A program made the position numbers and the translations under genes. A stretch of 64,000 nt of DNA from Cryomorpha ignava (GTDB lineage Bacteria; Bacteroidota; Bacteroidia; Flavobacteriales_D; Cryomorphaceae), in the NCBI RefSeq assembly GCF_010686655.1, contig NZ_JAAGVY010000016.1, positions 20,970 through 84,969 of the forward strand. Direction: 5' to 3'. Within the stretch, counting starts at the first letter, position 1. The number at the start of each line of letters is the position of its first letter. Of this stretch, positions 51,602 to 61,431 are shown in pieces. The notes below the pieces were generated by a model. It was not told where the DNA came from, searched no databases, and was given only the letters and a program-made list of their open reading frames with translations.

Positions 51602-53725
51602 TTATTTACTTACGACAAATTTCTGTGCAAAGCGACCTTCAGAAGTATTGAAGTGCAAAAAGTAAAGCCCGTTGGGCAACTGGTTTACATCTAAATCAAT
51701 TACCTTTTTACCACCGATACTTTTTCCGGAATAAATACTGCGAATAAGTCGGCCGGAAACATCGTGCAGGTTAATCTCTAAATTTGATATTCCGGCAGGC
51801 ATATCCATTTCAATTTTCACAACATCTCTGGCGGGGTTTGGATATATCTGAACAGCATTTTGAATGGCCTCAATAGCATTTACAGAAACCGTAAGAGCAT
51901 TCGAAAGGTTAATGTCATCCAGGAAAATATTATTCCCGTTTTCACTTATAAACTCAAATTTAATTCTGAATTGAGACGTGAAGAAAACTGGAACAAGGTT
52001 ATTAATTTCCACCTCTACCCATTGGCTTAAATCGTTCGGTATAAACGGAGTAGATTGCAAACCGGATACTGTATATAATTCATCGCCAACCAAAGTTCGG
52101 CGCGCTATCCAGTTTTCACCACAATTTCGTGATACATAAACAATCAGTTTATCGGCGCTACTTGAGTTCTTTCGTTTACACGAATATTTAAAATCTAAAC
52201 GCGCGTTTGTTGAATCAAAATAGCTCATATCAAAAGTTTGCGACAACAGACTCGCTTTTTCTCCGGATGAGCTTTGCAACCCATTAATAATTGCCGATTG
52301 GCTTCCGGTATAGGCTGCCTGGTCTGTAACTTCCCAACTATTCATTCCATTCACATTTTCGGTGTACCAAATCGGTGATTGTCCATTTTCAAAGGAATTA
52401 ACATCCTCAAAACCCTCCGAAAAAGGAAGTACAACCAAGGAAGTATCGAGTACCCGCACATAATCGTCTTCTAAAGTTGACAAAGTTTCGAAACTATCGC
52501 CCGCAGAAAGAATTACATAATAGATTCCCGGATTATTATAAGTTATACTCGGTTCAGCCTCATCAGAAGAAGAAGGGCTTCCACCCTCAAAATTCCACAT
52601 TCTACTGGTAACGCCACCATACGAGTAATCTTCAAATTGTACACTATCGCCCACACAAATTGTTCTTCTGCCCGATGTAAATTCAACTGCACAAATCACC
52701 GGATCTTCATACACTCCTGTAGCAATAAGATTGCTTTCCTGCCACAACTCATTGCGTTCAGCTACGTAGCTGTTTAATGCAGCAGCCATACGCTGCGACT
52801 GGCCATGAGTGTACATTTTTGAACAGTATGAATATTCCATAAAATTCTGCACATTATCAAGACTTCCACAGCTTTCGCCGGTAATATTGCAGTTGGTCCA
52901 GCCAATGGTATTTGGTGTGTCGGCCACTCCATCATCTGTATTGCAATTTTCTTCTACTTCAGGATCGTTTGTACTTCCCCACAAATGCGGAAGGTCAAGC
53001 CAATGGCCAACTTCATGGGTAAGTGTATGCGATCTGTACTGAGAAGATGTGCCTATGCTCCCCACATAATCGTATTTCACCACAATACCATCTATCGTAG
53101 CTCCATAGGGGGTGTTTACTGACGAGGGATACCGCGAATACCCGGCAGCACCGCTTTCTATTGCACTACAAACCCAAATATTCAAATATTTTGATCTGTC
53201 CCATACGGGAGATAGCATTTTAAGATTGTCGTCTCCGGCATAGGTCAATTGACTTTCTGTTCTTACAATTCCGTTTGTGCAATTTCCATCAGGGTCTCGT
53301 TTTGCCAACGCAAACTGGATGGCGGTGTTTGAAACCAGATTTGTAAAAGCCGAATTTACATACCCTATTCCCTGGGTCTGCGCAGAAAAATCCTGGTTCA
53401 TTACCTCTATAGCATTCTCAATTTGCTCAGGCGCAAGATTTTCTACACCATTGTTGTGAACAATATGAAATACGACAGGAATAATATAAACCTCCTCATC
53501 CTTTTTCTCATAATTTTTGGCGAATAAAGTCCGGAATTCGGCTTGCTGTGCAGCGCTATGCTCTGTGCTTTGCTTTAGTTCAGGATGCTCTTCCAGCAAT
53601 TTATCCATCATTTCGTATGTATGGCATTTTACCAACAACTCTGTACCGTCATCATCTATTTCTTGGGAATGAACAGCAGATACAACTGAAAACAAGATGC
53701 CTATAGAGAATAAATATTTTTTCAT
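51602..53725 (-). CDS. T9SS-secreted M43 zinc metalloprotease with PKD domain (paralogue 1)
   Basis: 707 residues. Signal peptide (MKKYLFSIGILFSVVSAVHSQ). The pappalysin-type catalytic motif HEVGHWLDLPHLWG gives zinc ligands His237, His241 and His247, with the Met-turn in CSKMYTHGQ. A PKD domain (FEDYSYGGVTSRMWNFEGGSP) and a jelly-roll-like domain follow, and the C-terminus (IYPNPARDVVKIEM, LHDVSGRLIRS, PNGLYFLHFNTSEG, AQKFVVSK) is a T9SS sorting domain. Secreted protease. A close paralogue lies immediately upstream on the same strand. Confidence 0.92.
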   Translation of the reverse strand: MKKYLFSIGILFSVVSAVHSQEIDDDGTELLVKCHTYEMMDKLLEEHPELKQSTEHSAAQQAEFRTLFAKNYEKKDEEVYIIPVVFHIVHNNGVENLAPEQIENAIEVMNQDFSAQTQGIGYVNSAFTNLVSNTAIQFALAKRDPDGNCTNGIVRTESQLTYAGDDNLKMLSPVWDRSKYLNIWVCSAIESGAAGYSRYPSSVNTPYGATIDGIVVKYDYVGSIGTSSQYRSHTLTHEVGHWLDLPHLWGSTNDPEVEENCNTDDGVADTPNTIGWTNCNITGESCGSLDNVQNFMEYSYCSKMYTHGQSQRMAAALNSYVAERNELWQESNLIATGVYEDPVICAVEFTSGRRTICVGDSVQFEDYSYGGVTSRMWNFEGGSPSSSDEAEPSITYNNPGIYYVILSAGDSFETLSTLEDDYVRVLDTSLVVLPFSEGFEDVNSFENGQSPIWYTENVNGMNSWEVTDQAAYTGSQSAIINGLQSSSGEKASLLSQTFDMSYFDSTNARLDFKYSCKRKNSSSADKLIVYVSRNCGENWIARRTLVGDELYTVSGLQSTPFIPNDLSQWVEVEINNLVPVFFTSQFRIKFEFISENGNNIFLDDINLSNALTVSVNAIEAIQNAVQIYPNPARDVVKIEMDMPAGISNLEINLHDVSGRLIRSIYSGKSIGGKKVIDLDVNQLPNGLYFLHFNTSEGRFAQKFVVSK

Positions 53726-53774
53726 AAAATCTGATTAACTAAATTATTAGTATGCCGAGCTGTAACTACTTTAA

Positions 53775-55880
53775 TTAGTGCTGAACTGCAAATCTTTTTA
53801 CAATTTGTCCTTCTCCAACCCGGAGACGAATAAAATAAATTCCGGGAGAAAGGGTTGACACATCCGCATTTACAATTTGTTTGCCCGCAGGCTTATATCC
53901 TTTAAAAACCGGCACAATGAGCCTGCCCGTAATATCAAGTATATCTACAGAGGTGTTTCCTCCATTATTCAAATTATAATGGAAGTTTAGTTTGTATGTG
54001 GCTGGATTTGGGAAGACTTCAACAGACTTCACAAAATCGACACCTTCCAGGCCAACAGTAGCAGGATCGTAAAGATTAATATTATCTAGATAAATATTGT
54101 TGCTGTAATTTGAGGTAAACTCAAAGCGCAATCTAAAGTCTTCGGTAAAGAATACTGGGTTAATATTTGTAATTTCTACCTCTGTCCAGTCTGAGGGTGA
54201 ATTGGGAACAAATTCACCACCAAAATTTCCGGATACCGTAGGCAAGTCAGGCCCCTCTATTACGAGACGCTGAATCCAATTCAAACCACAGTTTCTCGAT
54301 ATCATTATCCGTAACTGATCGTTGGTATTTTGGTTGCGTCGGGCATGGGCATATCTAAATTTTAAAACCACGTTTTCTCCAAGTTCGCTCAAATTGTAAG
54401 TTGGGCTTTGCAGATATTCTGAACTACCCGATGTATTAAAAAATCCCTTTACATAGGCTGATTTCGAGCCCTCATAAGCTGCTGACGAAGTAATTTCCCA
54501 TTGGATGTTACTACTAGAACCGACGGGATTTACAACCGACCAATTTTCTGTATTGGAAGAAAAGTTATTAAAAGACTCGAATCCTTCAGAATACGGAACC
54601 GCATTATCGCCTGAAGGCATAACCCGAATATAGCTTGTTTTGGTAACCGTTTGGCTACCGGTCGAATTGCTGACAGTGAGTATAACGTCATGATTTCCAG
54701 GGGTGTCATACGTTACAACCGGAAAAGGCTCATTTGAAGTAGCCGGGGTACCTCCCGGAAATGACCATGACCATTCGGTGACGCCATTAAAGGACAAATC
54801 CTCAAAAGAAATTTCTTGTCCCGGGCAAACCAATCTTTCATCGCTGGTGGTAAAATTAGCTTCGCAAATCACGTTTTCTCCGAGCACCCCCGTTTCTGCA
54901 AGATTTGCTGGTGTATTGAGCTGATTTCTTTGGCTGATTGAAGAATTCATTGCTGCACGCATTCTGTTTTTCTGACCATTGGTAAACATTTTGGAGCAAT
55001 AAGAATACTCCATGAAATTCTCAACGTTATCAAGTGATCCGCATGACTCTCCCTGCAAATTACATGTAGTCCAGCCGATGGTAAGTGGCGTATCCGAAAC
55101 ACCATCATCTCCCGAGCAATTGCCTGGCAAGCCAGGGCTATTTCCTGCACCCCAGGTATGTGGCAAATTTGCCCAGTGGCCAACTTCATGGGTCAGAGCA
55201 TGAGATTTATTGAGATTCGAAGTTCCCATATCGCCCACATAGTCGTGGTTAATTACGATTCCATCGGCAAGCGCACCGAAAGAGCCGTTAACATTGGCCG
55301 GAGTGTAAGTATAGCCTGCAGCTCCGCTTTCAATAGAACTACAAACCCAAATATTCAAATAACTATCTCTGCCCCAGCTGGGTGAAATTGCTTTTAAGTT
55401 CTCGCCACCCGTATAAGTCTCATCATCTATAATTCGTACAATTCCATTTGTACAATTTCCATCAGGATCTAAGCGCGCAAGCCGAAATTCAAAATTTACA
55501 TTTCCGATTATGCCCTGAAAAGCAGATACAACAAAGTTTACTCCACTATTAAGCGCCTTGTAGTCGTCATTCATTACTTGTATGGCCGATTCTATTTGAG
55601 CATTGCTGATATTCTCTTCTCCATTTGCATGTATCACATGAAAAACCACCGGAATGATTTTAAGAACATCATCTCTGTAAGGCGATTCCTGATAATTGCG
55701 TGTAAATTCTTCCAGCTCTGCACTTGCCTGCGCAGCTATAGCCCGTTGTCCGGGATAAGCATTAAAGAAGGCTTCAGTTTGCTCTGTAATACCACATGAA
55801 TAATGGTCTGAATGATCAGAATCTTGAGCAAATGAACTATTTGCAAATAGGAGAATGGCAATAAAGGATAGATACTTCAT
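53775..55880 (-). CDS. T9SS-secreted M43 zinc metalloprotease with PKD domain (paralogue 2)
   Basis: 701 residues from the ATG at 55880 (an upstream in-frame start adds a non-signal tail). Signal peptide ends near NSSFAQ. Catalytic HEVGHWANLPHTWG gives zinc ligands from His231 to His241. The PKD domain contains WSWSFPGGTPAT and the end (VFPNPATYKLNFHY, ILDITGRLIVPVFK, SPGIYFIRLRVGEG, VKRFAVQH) is a T9SS sorting domain. Shares domain order and many blocks (MEYSYCSKM, DDGVSDTP) with the downstream paralogue, so the two arose by tandem duplication. 49 bp separate them, possibly one operon. Confidence 0.92.
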   Translation of the reverse strand: MKYLSFIAILLFANSSFAQDSDHSDHYSCGITEQTEAFFNAYPGQRAIAAQASAELEEFTRNYQESPYRDDVLKIIPVVFHVIHANGEENISNAQIESAIQVMNDDYKALNSGVNFVVSAFQGIIGNVNFEFRLARLDPDGNCTNGIVRIIDDETYTGGENLKAISPSWGRDSYLNIWVCSSIESGAAGYTYTPANVNGSFGALADGIVINHDYVGDMGTSNLNKSHALTHEVGHWANLPHTWGAGNSPGLPGNCSGDDGVSDTPLTIGWTTCNLQGESCGSLDNVENFMEYSYCSKMFTNGQKNRMRAAMNSSISQRNQLNTPANLAETGVLGENVICEANFTTSDERLVCPGQEISFEDLSFNGVTEWSWSFPGGTPATSNEPFPVVTYDTPGNHDVILTVSNSTGSQTVTKTSYIRVMPSGDNAVPYSEGFESFNNFSSNTENWSVVNPVGSSSNIQWEITSSAAYEGSKSAYVKGFFNTSGSSEYLQSPTYNLSELGENVVLKFRYAHARRNQNTNDQLRIMISRNCGLNWIQRLVIEGPDLPTVSGNFGGEFVPNSPSDWTEVEITNINPVFFTEDFRLRFEFTSNYSNNIYLDNINLYDPATVGLEGVDFVKSVEVFPNPATYKLNFHYNLNNGGNTSVDILDITGRLIVPVFKGYKPAGKQIVNADVSTLSPGIYFIRLRVGEGQIVKRFAVQH

Positions 55881-56061
55881 ATATTGAGAGTCAACAAAAA
55901 TTGGTAAAGCACAAAAATAAACAATCAAGCAGGTTTTATCGCTATGCTAAATAACAGAACCACTTGGATGCTCTTTATACAAATCATTCCTCAAATTCCC
56001 TATACGATGCAGGGAATCTGAATGAATAAACTTGGAAGGCTGAAAAAATCTAAAAATGAGA

Positions 56062-57201
56062 TTATTTCAAGGCCGCATCTAAATCTGCGATCAAATCTTC
56101 AATATCTTCAACACCCACGCTTAATCTGATAAGCGAATCAACAACGCCAGATTCTCGCCTAGCATCGGCCGGTATGGAAGCATGTGTCATAGTAGCAGGA
56201 TGACCAATTAAAGATTCTACTCCACCAAGCGATTCTGCCAAAGCAAAAAGCTTGCATTTACTCAGCACAGCATGAGCAGCCTGGGTGGTATCTGTTTTTA
56301 GTGTAAAGGATACCATCCCGGAGAATGCGCTCATTTGCTTTTTGGCAACGGCGTGGTTTTTATGGTTTGGTAAACCCGGATAATAAACCTTGTCGACTGC
56401 GGGATTCTTGGTTAACCAATTGGCAACTTTTTCTCCGTTTTCAGAATGTCTTTGCATGCGCAAATGCAGTGTTTTAACTCCTCTCAACACCAAAAACGCA
56501 TCTTGTGGACCACATACAGCTCCCGAAGAGTTTTGAATGCGGTACATTTCTTTAGCAATTTTTTCGTCAGAGGTCACTAGAGCGCCCATTACTACATCGC
56601 TATGTCCGCCCAGGTATTTTGTAACCGAATGCATTACAATATCGGCACCAAGCTCGAGTGGTCGCTGAATATAAGGCGTAGAGAATGTATTGTCAACGGC
56701 AAGCATTGCTTTTGAACCCTTCACAACATTTGCTATTGCCTCTATGTCAATGATATTCAGCATCGGGTTTGTAGGTGTTTCAACCCATACCAGTTTGGTG
56801 TTTTCATTAATCAATGCCTTAACTTTAGAAGCATCGTCCATAGCTGTATAATGGAATTTGATTCCGTATTTGGCAAAAATTGTGTTGAAAAGGCGGTATG
56901 AACCACCGTATAAATCGCTTGTACTAATTACCTCATCGCCGGGCGACAACATTTTCAAAACACAATCAATAGCGGCAAGACCACTACCAAAACAGGCTCC
57001 AAATTTTCCGTTCTCAAGTTGAGCCAGATTGGCTTCCAGTGCCGACCTCGTAGGATTATGCGATCGCGCGTATTCAAATCCTTTGTTTACCCCCACCGAT
57101 TCCTGAACAAAAGTACTGGTTTGGTAAATTGGTGTCATGATAGCTCCAGTCGCTGAATCTGGTTCTAAACCTGCGTGAATTGTTTTTGTGTTAAACTTCA
57201 T
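56062..57201 (-). CDS. Cystathionine gamma-synthase/beta-lyase-type PLP enzyme
   Basis: 379 residues. A pyridoxal-phosphate enzyme of the Met/Cys transsulfuration family. The PLP lysine is Lys195 in SVTKYLGGHSDVVMG, with YQTSTFVQES, AMLAVDNTFSTPYIQRPL and the substrate-binding SLGGVESLIGHPATMTHASI. The sequence cannot separate gamma-synthase from beta/gamma-lyase specificity. Same strand as the flippase-like gene upstream, with a 42-bp gap. Confidence 0.88.
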   Translation of the reverse strand: MKFNTKTIHAGLEPDSATGAIMTPIYQTSTFVQESVGVNKGFEYARSHNPTRSALEANLAQLENGKFGACFGSGLAAIDCVLKMLSPGDEVISTSDLYGGSYRLFNTIFAKYGIKFHYTAMDDASKVKALINENTKLVWVETPTNPMLNIIDIEAIANVVKGSKAMLAVDNTFSTPYIQRPLELGADIVMHSVTKYLGGHSDVVMGALVTSDEKIAKEMYRIQNSSGAVCGPQDAFLVLRGVKTLHLRMQRHSENGEKVANWLTKNPAVDKVYYPGLPNHKNHAVAKKQMSAFSGMVSFTLKTDTTQAAHAVLSKCKLFALAESLGGVESLIGHPATMTHASIPADARRESGVVDSLIRLSVGVEDIEDLIADLDAALK

Positions 57202-57243
57202 AGAATTTGAAATTTCGGTTTTGAATGCATCAGAAGTAGTGGC

Positions 57244-58488
57244 TTAGGCCGTTTTCTTTTTTACATCGGCGGAAGCCTTAGACGTAGCTCTTAACCAACG
57301 CGGCAAAATTATTGCACCGATAAAAAGGTAAGGGTAATAAGAAATAAGTCGCCAGAGAAGCGCAAGGGCACCAACGAGACCTAGGGGAATAAACTCCTTA
57401 AAAAATCCTGAAAACGCAAATTCCGCAACCCCTGAACTGCCCGGAGTAGGGCTAATAAGCATGATAACCCACATTACGAGCTGCCGGGCATATATCAGTA
57501 AATGCTCCATGAAACCGCTAATAATCTTGCTTTCATGGCTTACAAATGCAAGGATCAGGAAGTTAACAACCAGGTAGCGTGCAGTCCACGACACATAAGT
57601 TGCCCCAAAAGCTTTTACCCAGTAAATAACCGGTTTCCCTTTTAATTCTTTACTCGTAGTAATAATATCGTCTCCAATCTGAATGACATTGTATCGCCAC
57701 CTGCGCAAAATGGGCAATCTAAAAATTTGCAGCAGCAGGTATTTTAATGTTCGAGGAATGAAGAAAACACCTATCATGATTGCCGTTGTAAGAAGACATA
57801 TAAATCCGTAACCTATCCAAAACAGCCCTTGTGTACCATAGGTGGTTCCGAAAATCGTTTTTTGAAGATTGATCGGAAAGAGGTTTGAGGTACCAATAGC
57901 AATCAGCACAATAGCCACCATGGTAATGTAAAACAGCTCATCGAGCAATGCCGAAACCAGAACAATGGCGGTACTTTTTCCCAGATTGATCTTTTCTCTA
58001 TTAAGAATAAACATAGCAATTCCAGATCCCCCGACAACGCTCGGCGTCAGCGCCGAGGCAAATTCCCAGAGCATTATTACCCGAAAGCTTTGCTTCCAGG
58101 AGAGCTCATCATCTGTAAGCACCCTAATGCGGTACATATATGCCACATCGCGAACGACCATTCCCAGCAGGGCCATGAGAATCCACATTGTACTCGTCCA
58201 TGTCCAGTCTATATCGCCAAGTGTGTCCTGATACGTTCTTAGTCTGTACTGGCCTGCACAGTTTTCTACTTTTACAAATTCTTCTTCGTCACCGCTATTC
58301 ACCACCCCGTCTTCATTGGCATCAACCCATCCATATTCGCCACATTGCGAGCCGGTTACTTCTTCAAAACGAGTGTCGGTAAGGTTTAAATAAAGCAAAA
58401 AAGCAGCGACCGCTAGACCCAGCGCAACGGGCAAAATCATTTTGCGCGGGCTCAGTTTATTAACTATGTCTTTTTCGTCAGTGCTCAA
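57244..58488 (-). CDS. Flippase-like membrane protein (LPG synthase TM domain) with dockerin-like calcium loop
   Basis: 414 residues with eight or more spans and the UPF0104/LPG-synthase membrane domain pattern (ASALTPSVVGGSGIAMFIL, SPTPGSSGVAEFAF). Between the first and second spans is a soluble insertion with DANEDGVVNSGD: Asp56, Asn58, Asp60, Gly61 and Asp67 match a dockerin/EF-hand calcium loop, bracketed by Cys49 and Cys77 that could form a disulfide. The domain is used by lipid-flipping proteins; the substrate is unknown. A calcium-sensing or rigid extracytoplasmic loop is suggested by the sequence only. Confidence 0.8.
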   Translation of the reverse strand: MSTDEKDIVNKLSPRKMILPVALGLAVAAFLLYLNLTDTRFEEVTGSQCGEYGWVDANEDGVVNSGDEEEFVKVENCAGQYRLRTYQDTLGDIDWTWTSTMWILMALLGMVVRDVAYMYRIRVLTDDELSWKQSFRVIMLWEFASALTPSVVGGSGIAMFILNREKINLGKSTAIVLVSALLDELFYITMVAIVLIAIGTSNLFPINLQKTIFGTTYGTQGLFWIGYGFICLLTTAIMIGVFFIPRTLKYLLLQIFRLPILRRWRYNVIQIGDDIITTSKELKGKPVIYWVKAFGATYVSWTARYLVVNFLILAFVSHESKIISGFMEHLLIYARQLVMWVIMLISPTPGSSGVAEFAFSGFFKEFIPLGLVGALALLWRLISYYPYLFIGAIILPRWLRATSKASADVKKKTA

Positions 58489-58561
58489 TTATCCGTTATC
58501 TGCTATATTCGCTGTTTTTTCTGAAAAGGAAAACACAAATTTAAATTAAAACATGAGTTGA

Positions 58562-58912
58562 ATGAATAAATTCTATTATCTCGATACTTGCGACACTTGC
58601 AAGCGGATCATGAAAGAACTTCCCCTTTCGGGAAATGTTACTTTACGCGAAATAAAATCGAGCCCACCAACGGAAACTGAAATTGACTCTCTAGGAAAAA
58701 AAGCAGGGAGCTACGAAGCTATTTTTAGCAAACGTGCTCGTAAATACCGCGAATTAGGCCTTAACACCCAAAAATTAGCGGAAGCCGATTTCAAAAAATA
58801 CCTATTGAGCGACTATACTTTTCTGAAAAGACCGGTTTTGGAAACTTCAGCAACAGCAATATCGGGAAACAGTAAAATAGCAACTGACATCATGCGCGAG
58901 GCCTTGAAATAA
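58562..58912 (+). CDS. ArsC/Spx-family protein
   Basis: 116 residues, the length of ArsC-type arsenate reductases. The N-terminal CxxC (CDTC, Cys10/Cys13) begins a thioredoxin-like fold, and the C-terminus contains the conserved FLKRPVLE with the Arg used by ArsC. It may reduce arsenate with glutathione or glutaredoxin or act like Spx; the pattern is closer to YffB/ArsC. Lone gene, divergent from the flippase-like gene. Confidence 0.82.
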   Translation: MNKFYYLDTCDTCKRIMKELPLSGNVTLREIKSSPPTETEIDSLGKKAGSYEAIFSKRARKYRELGLNTQKLAEADFKKYLLSDYTFLKRPVLETSATAISGNSKIATDIMREALK

Positions 58913-59092
58913 GATTTCCTTTTTCCGGTTTTGGAAAGTTTTTTAATTCTGGCTGGGTTATAAGTTATGAATGAACCTATATGAAACGCTCACCCTAACC
59001 GCTTAGGATTATGTATTTTCAGAAAGCATCGGGTTGAAGTTCTGCATCATGAATGAGAATTAACTACTTTTGCCCACCCCAAACACCACACT

Positions 59093-59968
59093 ATGCTAAT
59101 TTCCATGACCGGATTTGGTAAAGCAAATGGAAGCTTTGCCAGTAAAAACATCATTGCCGAGATTAAATCGCTAAACAGCAAACAGTTTGATCTAACTGTA
59201 AAAATTCCCGGCGTTTACCGCGAAAAGGAACTCGACTTGCGTGGTTTGCTTTCCGAAAAACTCGGACGCGGGAAAGTTGATTTAAATATTTACGTAGAAG
59301 ACACCGAAGGTCAAAAAAGGGTTACTATTAATCAATCGCTGGCTCTGGCTTACCTTACCGAAATAAACCACCTTGCTGAGGTGAGCGGGCTTCAGACCAC
59401 ACCAGATATTCTTAGCACGCTGCTCAACATGCCTGATGTAATGCAGTCTGAGAAAAATGAGCTTGACGAAAACGAGTGGAAAGCAGTGCTTGAAGTGATT
59501 GAAGAGGCAGCCAATTCGCTAATGCAATTCAGAGAAAATGAGGGTGCGAGACTAGCCGAGGACATTGCCGAGAGAGTAAAAACGATTGAAAATTTACGTG
59601 TAGAAGTGGAGCAACACCTTCCTCAAAGATTGGCTAGCGTGCGTGAACGTATTGAGAAAAATCTTAGCGATTTAGTAAATCAAGATCAGAGCGATAAAAA
59701 CCGGTTAGAGCAGGAAATAATCTACTACCTTGAAAAACTGGATATTACGGAAGAACATACTCGACTAAAAGGTCATTGCACTTATTTTCTCGAAACCATG
59801 AAGGATCCGGGAATGGTGGGCAAAAAACTCGCTTTTATATCGCAGGAAATGGGGAGAGAGATTAATACCATGGGAGCTAAAGCCAATCATGTAGCCATTC
59901 AAAAGCTGGTGGTGGAAATGAAAGACGAGCTTGAAAAAATAAAAGAGCAACTTCTCAATATTGCCTAA
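59093..59968 (+). CDS. YicC-family endoribonuclease-like protein
   Basis: 291 residues. YicC proteins bind and cleave RNA in stationary phase and oxidative stress. Family landmarks are the opening MTGFGKA, EIKSLNSKQFDLTVKIP, RGKVDLNIYVED and the C-terminus LDITEEHTRLKGHCTYFLE and GREINTMGAKANHVAIQKLVVEMKDELEKIKEQLLNI. A -7-like TACTTTTG lies at 59065-59072. The stop overlaps the gmk start by one base (59968), so translation is coupled. Confidence 0.92.
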   Translation: MLISMTGFGKANGSFASKNIIAEIKSLNSKQFDLTVKIPGVYREKELDLRGLLSEKLGRGKVDLNIYVEDTEGQKRVTINQSLALAYLTEINHLAEVSGLQTTPDILSTLLNMPDVMQSEKNELDENEWKAVLEVIEEAANSLMQFRENEGARLAEDIAERVKTIENLRVEVEQHLPQRLASVRERIEKNLSDLVNQDQSDKNRLEQEIIYYLEKLDITEEHTRLKGHCTYFLETMKDPGMVGKKLAFISQEMGREINTMGAKANHVAIQKLVVEMKDELEKIKEQLLNIA

Positions 59969-60543
59969 TGGAAAACAACGGAGGCAAGTGTATCATTTTT
60001 TCGGCGCCCTCCGGAGCGGGCAAAACCACAATTGTGCGCTTCTTGCTAAGCAAGTTTGACAAATTATCATTTTCAGTATCAGCAACTTCTCGCGATCGTA
60101 GAAGCTATGAAGCCGATGGCTTGCATTATTACTTCATGAGCGCTGATGCATTTCGAAAAAAAGTAGAAGAGGATTCTTTTTTGGAGTGGGAAGAAGTTTA
60201 TACCGATCAGTATTACGGTACGCTTAAGAGCGAAATGAAGCGCATTTGGAACTCAGGAAAGCATGTTATTTTTGATGTTGATGTGGTGGGAGGAGTAAAC
60301 CTGAAAAGATATTTCGGCGACAAAGCCCTTGCTATTTTCGTACAGCCCCCCAGTATAGAAGTACTAGAAGATCGGCTTCGAAAGCGCTCTACCGAGACAG
60401 AAGAAACTCTATTGGCGCGTCTCTCAAAAGCAGAACACGAAATGACGTTTAGCAAGCATTTTGATAAAATATTGATTAACGACAACCTAGACAAGGCCTG
60501 CGCCGATGCCTGCGAAATGGTGAAAGAATTTATAGAATCATGA
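59968..60543 (+). CDS. gmk: Guanylate kinase
   Basis: 191 residues. Phosphorylates GMP to GDP with ATP. P-loop SGAGKTTIVRFLL near the N-terminus, SATSRDRRSYEADGLHYYFM with the GMP-binding residues, and VIFDVDVVGGVNLKRYF. Starts on the last base of yicC and ends 4 bp into nadD, so the three genes are an operon. Confidence 0.95.
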   Translation: MENNGGKCIIFSAPSGAGKTTIVRFLLSKFDKLSFSVSATSRDRRSYEADGLHYYFMSADAFRKKVEEDSFLEWEEVYTDQYYGTLKSEMKRIWNSGKHVIFDVDVVGGVNLKRYFGDKALAIFVQPPSIEVLEDRLRKRSTETEETLLARLSKAEHEMTFSKHFDKILINDNLDKACADACEMVKEFIES

Positions 60544-61151
60544 AGAGAGTAGGGCTTTACTTCGGGACTTTTAACCCCATTCATGTTGGCCACCTTATTA
60601 TTGCCAATCACATGGCCGATTATACCGAACTCGACGAAGTATGGCTGATAGTGACCCCTCAAAATCCGTTCAAAGAAAAAAGCAGTCTCCTCCCTGATTA
60701 TCAGCGTCTAGATTTGGTTCGCCGTGCAATAGAAGACAATCTAAAAGTTCGCGTAAGCGATGTGGAGTTTAAACTTCCAAAACCTTCATATACCATTAAT
60801 ACCCTCGCTTATCTCAAGGAAGCCCATCCGAGTACAAAGTTTTCGCTCATTATGGGTGAAGACAATTTGCGCTCGCTCCACAAGTGGAAAAACTCAGAGC
60901 AGATTCTTCATGACCATACCGTATATGTGTATCCGCGTGTACTTACCATTCAAGAAAAAGAGGATTTAAAGCCATACCGCACCAATCAATTGTTGGCAAA
61001 TCACCCCAACATAAAAAAAGTAGATGCTCCTGTAATGAAACTCTCGGCAAGTTTTATCAGAAACTCGATAAAAGCCGGACACGATGTGCGCTATCTCCTC
61101 ACAGAACCTGTTTATAAGTACGTTACAGAGATGAATTTTTACAAAAAATAG
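60540..61151 (+). CDS. nadD: Nicotinate-nucleotide adenylyltransferase
   Basis: 203 residues. Makes nicotinate adenine dinucleotide in NAD biosynthesis. The (T/H)xGH motif is FGTFNPIHVGHLIIA; the C-terminal nucleotide-binding signature is LSASFIRNSIKAG. The start overlaps the end of gmk by 4 bp. Confidence 0.95.
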   Translation: MKRVGLYFGTFNPIHVGHLIIANHMADYTELDEVWLIVTPQNPFKEKSSLLPDYQRLDLVRRAIEDNLKVRVSDVEFKLPKPSYTINTLAYLKEAHPSTKFSLIMGEDNLRSLHKWKNSEQILHDHTVYVYPRVLTIQEKEDLKPYRTNQLLANHPNIKKVDAPVMKLSASFIRNSIKAGHDVRYLLTEPVYKYVTEMNFYKK

Positions 61152-61248
61152 AGTTTTTCACAATTCAGAATATCTCGGCTCCTACAGAGAAATTTTTCGT
61201 TTGGCACAGGTTTTGATTTCGGCTTATCCGAACTAATTAAAACCGATT

Positions 61249-61398
61249 ATGATGACTATTGAAATCGTATACCAAACATTACAAACTCGCGCAAACAATC
61301 AAATGAAGCGCGGCGACTTAACCGGATATTTTCAATCGCTTATTCACCTTCAGCAAATGCGCCGAGAATTAAGCCTGATGAATACCAGCCGGATTTAG
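61249..61398 (+). CDS. Small conserved-looking protein of 49 residues
   Basis: ATG at 61249 to TAG at 61396-61398, 49 residues (MMTIEIVYQTLQTRANNQMK ... MRRELSLMNTSRI). The sequence is amphipathic and helical with many charged residues and no Trp or Cys. It lies between nadD and the S4 gene on the same strand. Composition and frame support coding, but it is short and I recognise no family, so it remains hypothetical. Confidence 0.5.
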   Translation: MMTIEIVYQTLQTRANNQMKRGDLTGYFQSLIHLQQMRRELSLMNTSRI

Positions 61399-61431
61399 TT
61401 TTTCAGAATCCTGTTTTATACCTTCGCTTCT

